From positions 1-50,938 of the forward strand of contig JAFTUI010000020.1 in NCBI GenBank assembly GCA_017466345.1: a stretch of 50,938 nucleotides of DNA, in the 5' to 3' direction. Shown here one piece after another: positions 41,637 through 50,850 of this stretch (position 1 is its first letter; every line of letters starts with the position of its first letter). Origin of the DNA: Tidjanibacter sp. GTDB lineage: Bacteria > Bacteroidota > Bacteroidia > Bacteroidales > Rikenellaceae. A program made the position numbers and the translations under genes. The notes below the pieces were generated by a model that was not told the DNA's origin, did not search any database, and saw only the letters and a program-made list of their open reading frames with translations.

Positions 41637-42590
41637 ATGGAAAAACCAAAGACTGCCGAGGATTTTCGCCGCGAGCGAACAACCAACATTGCGCGACTGA
41701 TGCTCTATTGGGTATGCGCCATAGGGTCGTTGTGGGCAAAGCCCGCAGTGGCTCTCTTTTTGGGTATTGCCATAGCACTTACCATAGGTGCACCCTACCC
41801 AAAGAGCAACAAAAAGGTATCGAAATACCTCTTGCAGGCGTCTGTTGTGGGGTTGGGTTTTGGTATGAACCTCCACAGCGCACTCGCATCGGGCAAGGAG
41901 GGTATGCTCTTTACCATTGTGTCGGTTGTGGGTGTGATGATTGTGGGTGTGGTGCTCAGCAAACTGCTGAGGGTTAATCCCAAGAACGCCTACCTCATCT
42001 CTTCGGGTACGGCAATATGCGGCGGCAGTGCCATTGCTGCTGTTGCGCCCATCATTGACGCCGATGATAACGACACATCGCTTGCGCTGGCAACAATCTT
42101 CATCCTCAACGCCATCGCCCTCTTCATCTTCCCTCCCATTGGCGAGGCTTTGGGGCTCACGCAGCAGCAGTTTGGCACTTGGGCAGCCATAGCCATCCAC
42201 GACACCTCCTCGGTGGTGGGTGCAGGTGCAGCCTATGGCGAGGAGGCTTTGCAGGTGGCTACGACCATCAAACTCACACGAGCACTGTGGATATTCCCCC
42301 TTGCGCTGGTGTCGGTGCTTATCTTCCGCTCCAAGGGAAAGAGGGTGGCAGTGCCTTGGTTCATCCTCTTCTTTATCCTTGCAATGGTGGCTAATACCTA
42401 TATTAATATACCCTCCGAGGTTTCGGGCACTATTGTCGCCATAGCAAGGAGGTCACTGAGCCTAACGCTCTTTCTGATTGGTTGCGGACTCTCGCTCTCG
42501 GCAATCCGAAAGGTGGGCGCAAAACCCCTCATTCTGGGCGTTGTGCTGTGGGCTCTAATCTCGGTAGTGACTCTCTTGGTGGTCGTGTAG
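41637..42590 (+). CDS. YeiH / UPF0324 family membrane protein
   Basis: A 317-residue inner-membrane protein with about nine or ten hydrophobic helices. Family marks are VGLGFGMNLHSAL, a GTAICGGSAIAAVAPII motif, WAAIAIHDTSSVVGAGAAYGEEALQVATTIKLTRALWI, and the closing RSLSLTLFLIGCGLS. This is the UPF0324 family (YeiH of E. coli), annotated as putative sulfate exporter. The ATG at 41637 is used; the frame open to 41598 runs across the promoter. A single gene ending in a strong terminator. Confidence 0.92.
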   Translation: MEKPKTAEDFRRERTTNIARLMLYWVCAIGSLWAKPAVALFLGIAIALTIGAPYPKSNKKVSKYLLQASVVGLGFGMNLHSALASGKEGMLFTIVSVVGVMIVGVVLSKLLRVNPKNAYLISSGTAICGGSAIAAVAPIIDADDNDTSLALATIFILNAIALFIFPPIGEALGLTQQQFGTWAAIAIHDTSSVVGAGAAYGEEALQVATTIKLTRALWIFPLALVSVLIFRSKGKRVAVPWFILFFILAMVANTYINIPSEVSGTIVAIARRSLSLTLFLIGCGLSLSAIRKVGAKPLILGVVLWALISVVTLLVVV

Positions 42591-42616
42591 CCAAGCGGAG
42601 AGGGCAGATAAAAAAC

Positions 42617-42649
42617 AAGGAAGACAGGACAAATTGTCCTGTCTTCCTT
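42617..42649. terminator. Bidirectional intrinsic terminator
   Basis: Perfect inverted repeat with 16-bp arms (AAGGAAGACAGGACAA, 42617-42632, and complement at 42634-42649) around one central A, bounded by A- and T-rich tracts. It serves YeiH on the plus strand and the DUF5689 gene (end of the nuclease operon) on the minus strand. Confidence 0.88.
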
Positions 42650-42672
42650 ATTTTGGTATATTCGGGGTAAAA

Positions 42673-43674
42673 CTATTTTACCACTACATCTTCGTGGCTG
42701 TTGAGCACAAGTTGGTAGGTGCTGTCGTAGATAGTGAGGATTGCGGTGATGTCGCAAATTGCGCCATCGGCAGGAATCTCCTCCAAAGCGAACCTCGAAT
42801 AGCCGCTGGTACGAACTACAAAGGGTTTGCCACCGAGCGTGAAGGCTGCCGAGCCATAGAAGAAGAGGTTGTCGTAACTATAAGCCCAGGTTGCAGGCAG
42901 GTCGTAGTCTGCAAAGTCCTTGTTATAGTTGCTGGTACCCTTGTCCTTGTCCTCATCATTGATCTGCTCGCCATTCTTGGTCACCTCATCGTCAGAGTCC
43001 TGGAACGAGGGGTAGAAGTTGGTGTAGCCACCAACTTGGAGTGTACCCCAAGTGCTCTCCAAGCCCTCGAAGCGGCAGAGCCTACCGATATACTTCTTGT
43101 AGTTACCAACCACCTCGGCAACATTCGAGGAGTTCACAACGAGCACCTCGGCACCAACCATCTCGCCGGGGAGAAGTTTCTCGTCAATGATGGTCTGGAT
43201 GTCGATGAAGCCATTAGAGTAGGAGGTGTCGGACGAGGGACCACCCAAGCCGAGCGAGTTGCGATAGTTGCCCAAGATGAGTCCATCGCACTTGATGTAG
43301 AGCTTCTGACCGGGTTTATAGACGGTGTACATAGAACCTTTGCCCACCTTAACCTCCAAACCACCAGCCTCGGTGCTGGTTGCATCCTGAACGTAGAGCG
43401 ACTTATAGGTATTACCCAACTCATCGGAACTTACAACAACCGTTTCGAGAGCCACCTTGTCGTTAATCGTAACGCCCTTGATGGTCTTGCCGGGGTCGGG
43501 GAGTTCGTTATAGAAGTACTGATCTTTGAACTCGGTGATAGTAATAAACGTGTAGCCCTCAGCCTCGATAGCGGCTCGGGTTGCAGGCTCCCTTTTGGGG
43601 ACATTGTCCCACTCTTTCTCGCACGCAGTGAGGACTGCAAGTGCGGATACCATTAATATAATATACTTTTTCAT
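42673..43674 (-). CDS. DUF5689 (OB-fold) lipoprotein of the nuclease locus
   Basis: A 333-residue lipoprotein with lipobox VLTAC (Cys at residue 18) and following EKEWDN. The DUF5689 pattern is clear: TFITITEFKDQYF, ALETVVVSSDELGNTYKSLYVQDATSTEAGGLEVKV, GQKLYIKCDGLILGNYRNSLGLGG. A second beta domain runs to the end (about 215-333). DUF5689 is OB-fold-like and often encoded beside TonB-dependent receptors. It lies 27 bases downstream of the receptor gene and is the last gene of the locus. By analogy with SusD-type partners it would bind the imported ligand; in this setting nucleic-acid fragments are the best guess. Confidence 0.85.
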   Translation of the reverse strand: MKKYIILMVSALAVLTACEKEWDNVPKREPATRAAIEAEGYTFITITEFKDQYFYNELPDPGKTIKGVTINDKVALETVVVSSDELGNTYKSLYVQDATSTEAGGLEVKVGKGSMYTVYKPGQKLYIKCDGLILGNYRNSLGLGGPSSDTSYSNGFIDIQTIIDEKLLPGEMVGAEVLVVNSSNVAEVVGNYKKYIGRLCRFEGLESTWGTLQVGGYTNFYPSFQDSDDEVTKNGEQINDEDKDKGTSNYNKDFADYDLPATWAYSYDNLFFYGSAAFTLGGKPFVVRTSGYSRFALEEIPADGAICDITAILTIYDSTYQLVLNSHEDVVVK

Positions 43675-43701
43675 ATCTCTCTTTTGCTCTTTGGGGTTGG
43701 T

Positions 43702-46599
43702 TTAGAAACGGAAGTAGATATTGAGGTAGTAGTTCGTACCGTAGAGGTAGAAATACTTGGAGTCGAAACGCGAGTAGCGAGTACCCACAGTCTGTTCGTA
43801 CTCGTCATCCGAGAAGAGTCGCATCTGCTCGAAACCACCCGTGCGGCAGACATTGTTGGTGAGGTTCTTAATCTCGAAGCTGAAACCAATCTGGTTCGAG
43901 CCCACATACCAAGTCTTACCAATAGAGGCGTTGAAGATAAGTGCAGGCGTGAATTTCTCTTGGTCCACAAGCTGCCTGAGTGCAATATCTTGTCCGTCAA
44001 TAGCAGCCCTTTGGATAACCTCCTCGGCAGTGCCCTCAAAACGATAATCAATTATTCCTTCTTTAATACGTCCGCTCATAGCACCGAGAGTGCGGTAGAG
44101 GGGGTTCATCGAGAGGTACATATTGTCGAAGTACTCAGCATCCACCGAGAGGTAGATGTTGTTGCCTGTGCGGTAGTTCAGACCGAGGCTCAGAGCTGTC
44201 TGAGGAGTGCTCTCCACCTTCATACCTTTCCAATATACCCTTGCGTTCTCAACCAATACGGCTGCGGTGTTGTCACGAGTCTGAGTGAAATATGGGTTGG
44301 AGGTGTAGGTGTAGTCGCCAATGCTGGCAGCACCTTGCAGGCTCAAATCTGCCATCAGAGGAATCTTGAAGCCCAACTCTACGCCATAGTAGCGGCTATC
44401 AATACCGCTGAGCGACATATTCGAGAAGGCAGCCCACACGTCATCGTAGAAGCTGATGAGTTTCGACTGATCTTTGATGGTGGTGTAGTAAACCGAAGCA
44501 CGCAACGACAACCAGGGAGCTTTGAAGGTATATGCAGCGTCAAAGCTAAGCACCTTCTCGGTGGTGAGGTGGGGTGCTACGGTGTTGCGGGTGCGGGGCG
44601 ACACGAAAGCGTCCTGGAAGTAGGGCGCATTCTGCTGTGCCACAGCCGAGAGCTGGATGCTATTGGAACCCGTAGGCTCATAGGTAAAGTTACCTTTCAG
44701 GTTGTAGCCGAAGAATTTGAGGTGTTCGCTATCGCCATAGGAGTCGTTGGCAAACAAACCCTTCTGATAGAGGCCCTCGCGCCAGAAGGTGGTGTAGGAA
44801 GCCTCGCCAGCCAAAGCCAACTTGTAGTGACCAACCGAGAGGTTGTAAGCACCCCAAAGTTTGCCCACCGTGGAGTGTGCGTAGTAGTCGTAGCCATACT
44901 TCTCGCCCTCGCGAACGATGTAGTTATCGCCATTGCCACTAATATCATTGAGGGTCTTGATGCGGTCGGCGGTTCCGTGCACATCCCTCTCGGCGAAGTT
45001 ATCCACGTTCACCCAATAGTCGCCACCCAAGAGGTCCTTGATGGAGGTGTAGTACTCGGTGCGGTTGCGGCGGAAGTCCAAGCCACCCACAACATTCATA
45101 TATTTGTTCAAGGTGCGCTCTACCTGCAACTTCACGCGCAAATCCCTCTGGTCGGTGTGACGCTCCGAGATGATGTAGCGCGAGCGGTTGAGATTGGCAA
45201 CACTCTGCTCCACCTCCGTACCCGCATAGTTCAGGGTAGGACGGTCGCCATTGGCAGCGTTGGAGTTGTAGTTCACGTTGTAGAGTTTGTCGAAGTCGAT
45301 ATATTTCAACTTTGCCCAATCCTTCTTCCAAGCCTCGGCAAGCAGGTCGTGGTGTGCGATGTCGCCCTTTGCGTACCAATAACTTGGCAGATTGCGGTAG
45401 TAGTCGGGGCGGGGGTCGGCAGCCGAGTTCCAGTCGAGAGCCGAGTAGCCATTCTGACCGAAGCGGAAGAGTACAGCTGCGGTCACTTTGGTCTTGTCAT
45501 CGGGAGTATAGAACCAGTTTGCCATAGCCACAGGCTCGTGGTAGCTCCTCACGCGAGCATTACGCAACTTACCGTTCTGCATACCCACGTTGGGGTTGTA
45601 CCAATAGTCGCCATTTTCGCCTGCGAGCGAATAAGCCTCCTGAGTGGCAGCCATCTGCGCCCCCCTCTCGGTGGGAACACCAAAGAATGTGAAAGAGAGT
45701 TGGTGTTTGCTGTTGATGCGTTTTTCTGCCGAGAGGAAGTATGCCCAAGCGTTATAGGTCACACCCTCCACGAAGTCGTTGCCACCCAAACGTGCCGACA
45801 CGCTGGCAGCATATGCCCAACCGTTGTCCTGCATACCGCTGGTGTAGGTTGCCATAACGCGGTGGCGGTAGGAGCCACTCGAAGTCACAAAACCTGTGCG
45901 GAAGCCCTGGCGCATCTGCGAGGCGCGAGCCAAAATGTTGGTAGTACCATTGATACCACCCACACCACTCGTACCTACCGAGGTGGCGTATGTAGCCTCT
46001 TGGTTGCGGGTAGCCTCATTAAGACCACTCCACAGCGACCAAGTACCGTTGCCGCTATTGGCATCGGTCATCTCCACACCATTGAGGTAGATAATCTCGG
46101 TGTTCTGGTCGTAGCCACGATTGCGGAACCTAAGGGGGCTGAATTTGTAGCCTGCGATATTGTTGAACACATCCTTCGAGGCACTCAGCGACACAGGCGT
46201 AGATTGCGACTCGTTCTCCAACTCGCTGTCGAACTCTGCAAAGTTACCATCATCGAGCAGGAAGTCGTTTGCTGCCTGCATATCGGGCGAGAGCGAGATG
46301 TAGTTGATGTCCTTCAACTCCTGATCCACCTTCACATTCACACTTGTGGGCTGGAAGCCAGCGGCCTCAACCTCAACTGTCACAAAACCGAAGGGGATGT
46401 CGGTAAAGGTAAATGTACCATCGTTGGAGGTGGTCATCGTTTGGGTGGGGGTGCCGACAAGTTTTACGGTTGCCTGCTCGATAGGCTCACGGCCCACACG
46501 CGAAACAACCCTACCGGTAACCACTCCCACACTCACTTGTGCCAAAGCGCCACTTACAACGCTCGCCACAAAGAGAATAGTTAGTAATAGTCTTTTCAT
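43702..46599 (-). CDS. TonB-dependent receptor with carboxypeptidase-regulatory domain
   Basis: A 965-residue outer-membrane transporter. Signal peptide (cleavage near residue 21, GALAQ); CarboxypepD_reg-like domain at about 25-110 (GVVTGRVVSRVGREPIEQATVKLVG, with DGTFTFTDIPFG). The plug follows at about 135-270 (YKFSPLRFRNRGYDQNTEIIYLNGVEM). The rest is a long barrel ending in NIYFRF, a terminal beta-signal. Such receptors import large nutrients with energy from TonB. No SusD partner is present; the neighbours are three nucleases and an OB-fold lipoprotein, which suggests nucleic-acid-derived cargo. It is 47 bases after the exo/endonuclease gene. Confidence 0.9.
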   Translation of the reverse strand: MKRLLLTILFVASVVSGALAQVSVGVVTGRVVSRVGREPIEQATVKLVGTPTQTMTTSNDGTFTFTDIPFGFVTVEVEAAGFQPTSVNVKVDQELKDINYISLSPDMQAANDFLLDDGNFAEFDSELENESQSTPVSLSASKDVFNNIAGYKFSPLRFRNRGYDQNTEIIYLNGVEMTDANSGNGTWSLWSGLNEATRNQEATYATSVGTSGVGGINGTTNILARASQMRQGFRTGFVTSSGSYRHRVMATYTSGMQDNGWAYAASVSARLGGNDFVEGVTYNAWAYFLSAEKRINSKHQLSFTFFGVPTERGAQMAATQEAYSLAGENGDYWYNPNVGMQNGKLRNARVRSYHEPVAMANWFYTPDDKTKVTAAVLFRFGQNGYSALDWNSAADPRPDYYRNLPSYWYAKGDIAHHDLLAEAWKKDWAKLKYIDFDKLYNVNYNSNAANGDRPTLNYAGTEVEQSVANLNRSRYIISERHTDQRDLRVKLQVERTLNKYMNVVGGLDFRRNRTEYYTSIKDLLGGDYWVNVDNFAERDVHGTADRIKTLNDISGNGDNYIVREGEKYGYDYYAHSTVGKLWGAYNLSVGHYKLALAGEASYTTFWREGLYQKGLFANDSYGDSEHLKFFGYNLKGNFTYEPTGSNSIQLSAVAQQNAPYFQDAFVSPRTRNTVAPHLTTEKVLSFDAAYTFKAPWLSLRASVYYTTIKDQSKLISFYDDVWAAFSNMSLSGIDSRYYGVELGFKIPLMADLSLQGAASIGDYTYTSNPYFTQTRDNTAAVLVENARVYWKGMKVESTPQTALSLGLNYRTGNNIYLSVDAEYFDNMYLSMNPLYRTLGAMSGRIKEGIIDYRFEGTAEEVIQRAAIDGQDIALRQLVDQEKFTPALIFNASIGKTWYVGSNQIGFSFEIKNLTNNVCRTGGFEQMRLFSDDEYEQTVGTRYSRFDSKYFYLYGTNYYLNIYFRF

Positions 46600-46646
46600 A
46601 AGCTTTTGGTAATCTATTTGTTTCTATTATTTTTTCCCGTTTGGAG

Positions 46647-47696
46647 TTATTTCACAATGTAGATATAGACGGGCAAGTGGTCCGACCAGCCAGCCTGGAA
46701 GTTGTTGCCAACGTATGTACGCAAGGGGTAACCCTTATACTGTCCCTCTTTCTGGAAGAGGAATTCGGGCTTGAAGATGTGACCATAGTACTCTGCCTTC
46801 TTGGGTTTCCACAATTCGAGTGTGCCTGCGGGGGCGTTGGCGAGGTTGTCGCTCACTACGATGTTGTCGAAGAGGTTCCACAGGTCGTTATAGACGAGCG
46901 TACCATAACCATCCTTGTGCATCTGCCAGAAGGGGTTGAACATATCGCCCTTTTTGAGTTTGTTCTTTTTGAGTTTTGCGCCGAGGCACTCCGAAACGCT
47001 CTTGTCGCCTGGGTCATCGTTGAAGTCGCCCATAACAACCACCTTGATGTTGGGGTTTTGCCTGCGAGCCTCGTCACAGATACCCTTGATCTGTGCTGCC
47101 AAGCCCTCGCGCAAGTAAGCCGAAGCACTCTGACCACCCCTGCGGCTGGGCCAGTGGCTCACTATGAATAAGAAGTCCTCGCCATCAATCTTGCCCCACA
47201 TTGTCAGCAGGTCGCGGGTGCGGAAGTTCTCCCTTGCACCTGGGATGTTTGCCTTAATGGACTTGCTACCCTCGTATTGGAATTGGTCGGGGCGGTAGAA
47301 GAATGCCACATCCACACCACGAGCATCAGGACCATCATAGTGGCAAATCTGGTAGTTTGCGGGAAGGAGTTTGTCGAGCGATGCGATGTCCTCCAACACG
47401 TTGCGGTTCTCCACCTCGCTCACGCCAATAACGGTGGGATAGGCTTTGTTGTTCTGAGCCACCGAGTAGAAGAGTTTTTCGAGGTTGTCGAGTTTCTTGT
47501 TGTACTTTGCCGAGTTCCACTGCTTCACGCCGCTGGGGATAAACTCGGTGTCGTAGATTGTGGGATCCTGAATGGTGTCAAAAAGGTTCTCCACATTGTA
47601 GAACAAAACGGTGTAGCGTTTGCTCTGTGCGGTGGCGTTGCCAATCGACAGGAACATCGCCACAATTACGCTGATTACAAAAATGTTACGCTTCAT
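46647..47696 (-). CDS. Secreted endonuclease/exonuclease/phosphatase family protein
   Basis: A 349-residue exported enzyme of the EEP (DNase I-like) superfamily. Signal peptide from MKRNIFVISVIVAMFLSIGNATAQ. Active-site motifs are in order: YNVENLFD (metal-binding Asn), SEVENR (catalytic Glu), SHWPSRRGG (catalytic His), GDFNDDP (Asp and Asn) and SDHLPV near the end (closing Asp-His). All expected residues are present. The start at 47696 excludes repeat-derived codons. No lipobox, so periplasmic or secreted. It sits between the BACON-OB nuclease and the receptor gene; as a phosphodiesterase it could trim or degrade nucleic acid. Confidence 0.92.
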   Translation of the reverse strand: MKRNIFVISVIVAMFLSIGNATAQSKRYTVLFYNVENLFDTIQDPTIYDTEFIPSGVKQWNSAKYNKKLDNLEKLFYSVAQNNKAYPTVIGVSEVENRNVLEDIASLDKLLPANYQICHYDGPDARGVDVAFFYRPDQFQYEGSKSIKANIPGARENFRTRDLLTMWGKIDGEDFLFIVSHWPSRRGGQSASAYLREGLAAQIKGICDEARRQNPNIKVVVMGDFNDDPGDKSVSECLGAKLKKNKLKKGDMFNPFWQMHKDGYGTLVYNDLWNLFDNIVVSDNLANAPAGTLELWKPKKAEYYGHIFKPEFLFQKEGQYKGYPLRTYVGNNFQAGWSDHLPVYIYIVK

Positions 47697-47732
47697 ATAA
47701 TTTTGCATTTTGAATTTTGCATTTTGAATTGC
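47697..47732. repeat. AT-rich repeat between nuclease genes
   Basis: Two to three units of TTTTGCATTTTGAATTTTGC type between the BACON nuclease stop codon and the EEP gene start. Nothing else is seen in it. Confidence 0.5.
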
Positions 47733-49532
47733 CTACAAGCCCCAATCGCTTGGGTTGAGTGTGCTCTTTGGCGCATTGGGCACATTCACAAAGAATGTAA
47801 AGCCCGTGAGTTTTTCGAGCTCCGCAACGCTCATCATCTCACTTCGGGTTACCTTCTGACCTTTGGGGGTAGAGTGGGAGCGCACGAAGGCTACACATTT
47901 AAGTTCGCTCGCCGAACAATCAAACACCGACTTGCCCGAACTACCCTTCTTGGTGCGCAACAATACGCAGTAGAACATTGTTGGAAACGAAACATCACTC
48001 CTACCACCAAACGAGATTTTCTTGGGCGATGCGCTCCTGCCATAACCATCGGTGTAGCGATCGAAGTAGCAACCAATAACCTGATAGAGGGTGTCAGCGC
48101 AAGACTGACCATCTACCCAATCCTCCAAGGTATTCCAGCCACCGCCACCAGTGTTAAATGTATCAGATAGCTGTGGAGCAATGTTGGTGTAGTAGAATGC
48201 TTGCTTATTTGTGGCAGTGGAACTCAGGCGCTCTGCCGAGCCAAGCATATGACCTTTGTTGCAACCGCCACCGGTCGATTTGCTGTCATATTGAATGTCA
48301 GCAGGAATTTTGGGGTCTTTCGCGTAGGCATCGGTTCTCTTTGCGCCACTCTCGTAGCAGTCGTGACGAGGTGCCGCAACCCACATAGGAACGTGGTGCT
48401 CGGCACTGAAACATACGGTGAAGTTTCGAGCCTTGCCGTTGCGCTGTGCGTTCTTCTCGCCACCTGCGCAGAGGTGCGATGCGTAGTAGAGGGTGCTATT
48501 GTTGTCGTGGATACCATCGCCATTGGCATCAACTATGGCGGGCAACTCTGCCCAACGGCTGTGTTTGCCACTATTGGCACCGCCATTATCGCCACTATTG
48601 CCGCCTCCGGTGTTACCACCGTCATCATTGCCGCCATCATCATTTCCACCGTCATCGTTTCCACCATTTGCTTTCACAATCGAAACAATGTGGTTGGGAG
48701 TGTTGATTTCGGGTTTGGTGCTTTGGTAGAGCAACAGAGGACCATAAATAACGACCTCATCGCCTACGCTAATTTGGTTTGAAGATGTGAATTTCTCGTT
48801 ATCGAGGTAGTTGCCACGATAGACATAGAGTTGTGAGTTGTAGGTAGCTCCGTTGTTCGAGATGTAGTATTTGGCGTTACCCTTCGAGAGGTCAACCTGC
48901 TCAATCTCGGAGATTACACCCCTTGTATATACAGCGGTCTCATCATATGCCAACTGATTGATGATGTCGAGTGCGCGGATCACATCGTAGGGCGAGGATG
49001 CTGTGCCATCGCCACTGCCCGCAAACTCACTATCGTCACCGCCATTATTACCGCCCTCGTTACCAGAGCCTTCGCCCGAACCACCCTCGTTACCAGAACC
49101 TTCGCCCGAACCGCCTTCGTTACCGGAGCCTTCGCCGCCGATGTCGCCATTGTCATCGTAGCTGCCACCGGAGTTCTTGCCACGCTGGGTGATGAGCACC
49201 TCGGCGGGGTTAGCAGCGCCCTCCACTTTGGGCTCCACCTTTACGATTGCGGAGCGGCTTTTATCCTGCTCGTTTGCCGAGTAGTTTACAATAACATTGG
49301 CAACACCGCTAAACTCGGTATCGCCAAGCGTAACCCACTCTGCCGAACAAGAGATTTTCCAATCCACATTACTATCGACCTCCACAAAGAAGTAACCCTT
49401 CGTGTGGTCGAGTTGCAGCGATGTGGTAGCCACTGTCAGGTACCCCTGATCGCCCGAAGGCATAGGGACCTCATCGCACGAAGCGAAGCACAGAGCCATA
49501 ACCGCAGCCAAAAAATAGCCAAATCTCTTCAT
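47733..49532 (-). CDS. Lipoprotein with BACON, OB-fold-like and non-specific nuclease domains
   Basis: A 599-residue lipoprotein (lipobox ASC, Cys 19, then DE). A BACON domain covers about 28-118. Next is a Gly-rich linker with three 10-residue GSGEGSGNEG-type repeats (about 131-162), an OB-fold-like segment (about 178-287; YTRGVISEIEQVDLS, KYYISNNG, GDEVVIYGPLLLY) and a second linker of GGNDD repeats (289-308). The C-terminal domain (about 325-599) is a DNA/RNA non-specific endonuclease. Its key motif reads NKGH (425-428) in place of the usual DRGH; His 428 and the metal-ligand Asn 450 in TNIAPQ are kept. The start 49532 is set by the signal peptide. It should cut nucleic acid at the cell surface. 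Confidence 0.85.
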   Translation of the reverse strand: MKRFGYFLAAVMALCFASCDEVPMPSGDQGYLTVATTSLQLDHTKGYFFVEVDSNVDWKISCSAEWVTLGDTEFSGVANVIVNYSANEQDKSRSAIVKVEPKVEGAANPAEVLITQRGKNSGGSYDDNGDIGGEGSGNEGGSGEGSGNEGGSGEGSGNEGGNNGGDDSEFAGSGDGTASSPYDVIRALDIINQLAYDETAVYTRGVISEIEQVDLSKGNAKYYISNNGATYNSQLYVYRGNYLDNEKFTSSNQISVGDEVVIYGPLLLYQSTKPEINTPNHIVSIVKANGGNDDGGNDDGGNDDGGNTGGGNSGDNGGANSGKHSRWAELPAIVDANGDGIHDNNSTLYYASHLCAGGEKNAQRNGKARNFTVCFSAEHHVPMWVAAPRHDCYESGAKRTDAYAKDPKIPADIQYDSKSTGGGCNKGHMLGSAERLSSTATNKQAFYYTNIAPQLSDTFNTGGGGWNTLEDWVDGQSCADTLYQVIGCYFDRYTDGYGRSASPKKISFGGRSDVSFPTMFYCVLLRTKKGSSGKSVFDCSASELKCVAFVRSHSTPKGQKVTRSEMMSVAELEKLTGFTFFVNVPNAPKSTLNPSDWGL

Positions 49533-49584
49533 AGATTGAATGTTTTTGTTTCCCAACTTATGCATTTTGCTTTATTGTTTCATA

Positions 49585-50736
49585 TTACAATTTCCAAAAA
49601 CGGTTATCCACAGCAGATTCAACCTCCACTTCTATATCATCTGGCAAATTGTGGAAAAAGTCTATACCTGTGCGCTCTTCGAGCTGGTCGATAGTGATGA
49701 TGTCGTCCATTGTTGCCGAGCCTGTTGCGGCTTTGTGGGGCACCCAGATGGCAAGAGCGTGGTAGGACCTCACATTTCCCGTGATGTGCAGTTGCAGGAG
49801 TGCCTTATAGTAGTAGTTTGGCACTGCCACATCCTTGCTGCTATCGCTCTTGCAGTAGGCGTACGACACCGACTCGTTGCCACCTACGGTCTTGAAGACT
49901 GCGCCCGTAACCACATAGAGCGTGTCGCAGCCGCTACCCCAACTGCGCACCTTATCCTCTATGTCTTTCCACTTATGCTGATTAAGACCGCTCAATTGGG
50001 GGCTCATATTGGTGGGGTAGAAGGTGGGGCTATTGTCCGTGCGAGTCTTTGCCCTCGACGCCGAGGGGAGCATATGACCTCGGTCGTAGGAACCCTGATA
50101 GGAGCTCTTCATATAGAGCTGTTTCTCTGTGGGGATGTTGGGGTCGAAGATGCCCCAATCGTCTGTGCGGTTGCCACTACCGATAACTTCGCGATAGAGT
50201 GGATATGCCACCCAATGGGAGTGGTAGATGTCGCTGTCGTAGAGGAGTGAGAAACTTCGAGCAGTGTTCCCCGAAGAGGGGAGCATATGTTTCGAGAAGT
50301 AGGTGCGCTCGCCATCAGCCTCGAAAGCGGGGAGTTCGAGCCATCCGCTGAGGTTTGGCTTCTCGGAAGAGAGCTGTGTGAAGAGTAGCGTCACCTCCTC
50401 GCCGGGGAACTTGACAATGATGTTGAGCGAACGATCCTCGCCGAGGGTATTCTTGCCGAAGGTCATTATCACATTTTCGCTACCCATACCACGCTCCATA
50501 CTCAACGAGCACCAGCCCTCTACACCCTCTGGTGTAAGGTATTCGATGTCGATGCTCCACTCTTGCTCGGAGGCGATGGACAAGAATTGATATTGGTCGG
50601 AGCTTGCCAACGTTGCGCCTGTGCCGAATGTAACATCGTTGGGCATTGTGGGCGTGGAGGATAGGAATGTGCAAGCCGCAGCCATCACTGCCACCGCCAT
50701 TGCCATTACCATTGTCGCTAACCTACTAATTTTCAT
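49585..50736 (-). CDS. DNA/RNA non-specific endonuclease lipoprotein with BACON-like domain
   Basis: A 383-residue lipoprotein (lipobox AAAC, Cys 22). Residues about 35-122 form a BACON-like domain (QYQFLSIASEQEWSIDIEYL, LNIIVKFPGEEVTLLFTQLSS). The C-terminal domain (about 130-383) is a NucA-type nuclease with DRGHMLPSASR (DRGH at 218-221) and metal-ligand N243 in YPTNMSPQ; H221 is the catalytic His. Start 50736 is chosen for the signal peptide; the frame open to 50814 covers upstream sequence. First gene of the nuclease locus, 52 bases before the second nuclease. A weak TAACTTTA or TGTATTTG element upstream may be its promoter. Confidence 0.9.
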   Translation of the reverse strand: MKISRLATMVMAMAVAVMAAACTFLSSTPTMPNDVTFGTGATLASSDQYQFLSIASEQEWSIDIEYLTPEGVEGWCSLSMERGMGSENVIMTFGKNTLGEDRSLNIIVKFPGEEVTLLFTQLSSEKPNLSGWLELPAFEADGERTYFSKHMLPSSGNTARSFSLLYDSDIYHSHWVAYPLYREVIGSGNRTDDWGIFDPNIPTEKQLYMKSSYQGSYDRGHMLPSASRAKTRTDNSPTFYPTNMSPQLSGLNQHKWKDIEDKVRSWGSGCDTLYVVTGAVFKTVGGNESVSYAYCKSDSSKDVAVPNYYYKALLQLHITGNVRSYHALAIWVPHKAATGSATMDDIITIDQLEERTGIDFFHNLPDDIEVEVESAVDNRFWKL

Positions 50737-50850
50737 AACATTACTCTCATTTTTATCGTTCCTTGCGCCAAATACACTCTTTACAGCAGGGTATTGGGCG
50801 GTAAAGTTACGCATTTTATTTGGAAATTACCCCTGTTATATGTGTTTTTT

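Noticed and set aside
43684-46584. 966-residue plus-strand open frame opposite the TonB receptor
   Set aside because: The minus-strand receptor has signal peptide, plug and barrel. The opposite frame is a shadow of its codon bias with no recognisable domain.
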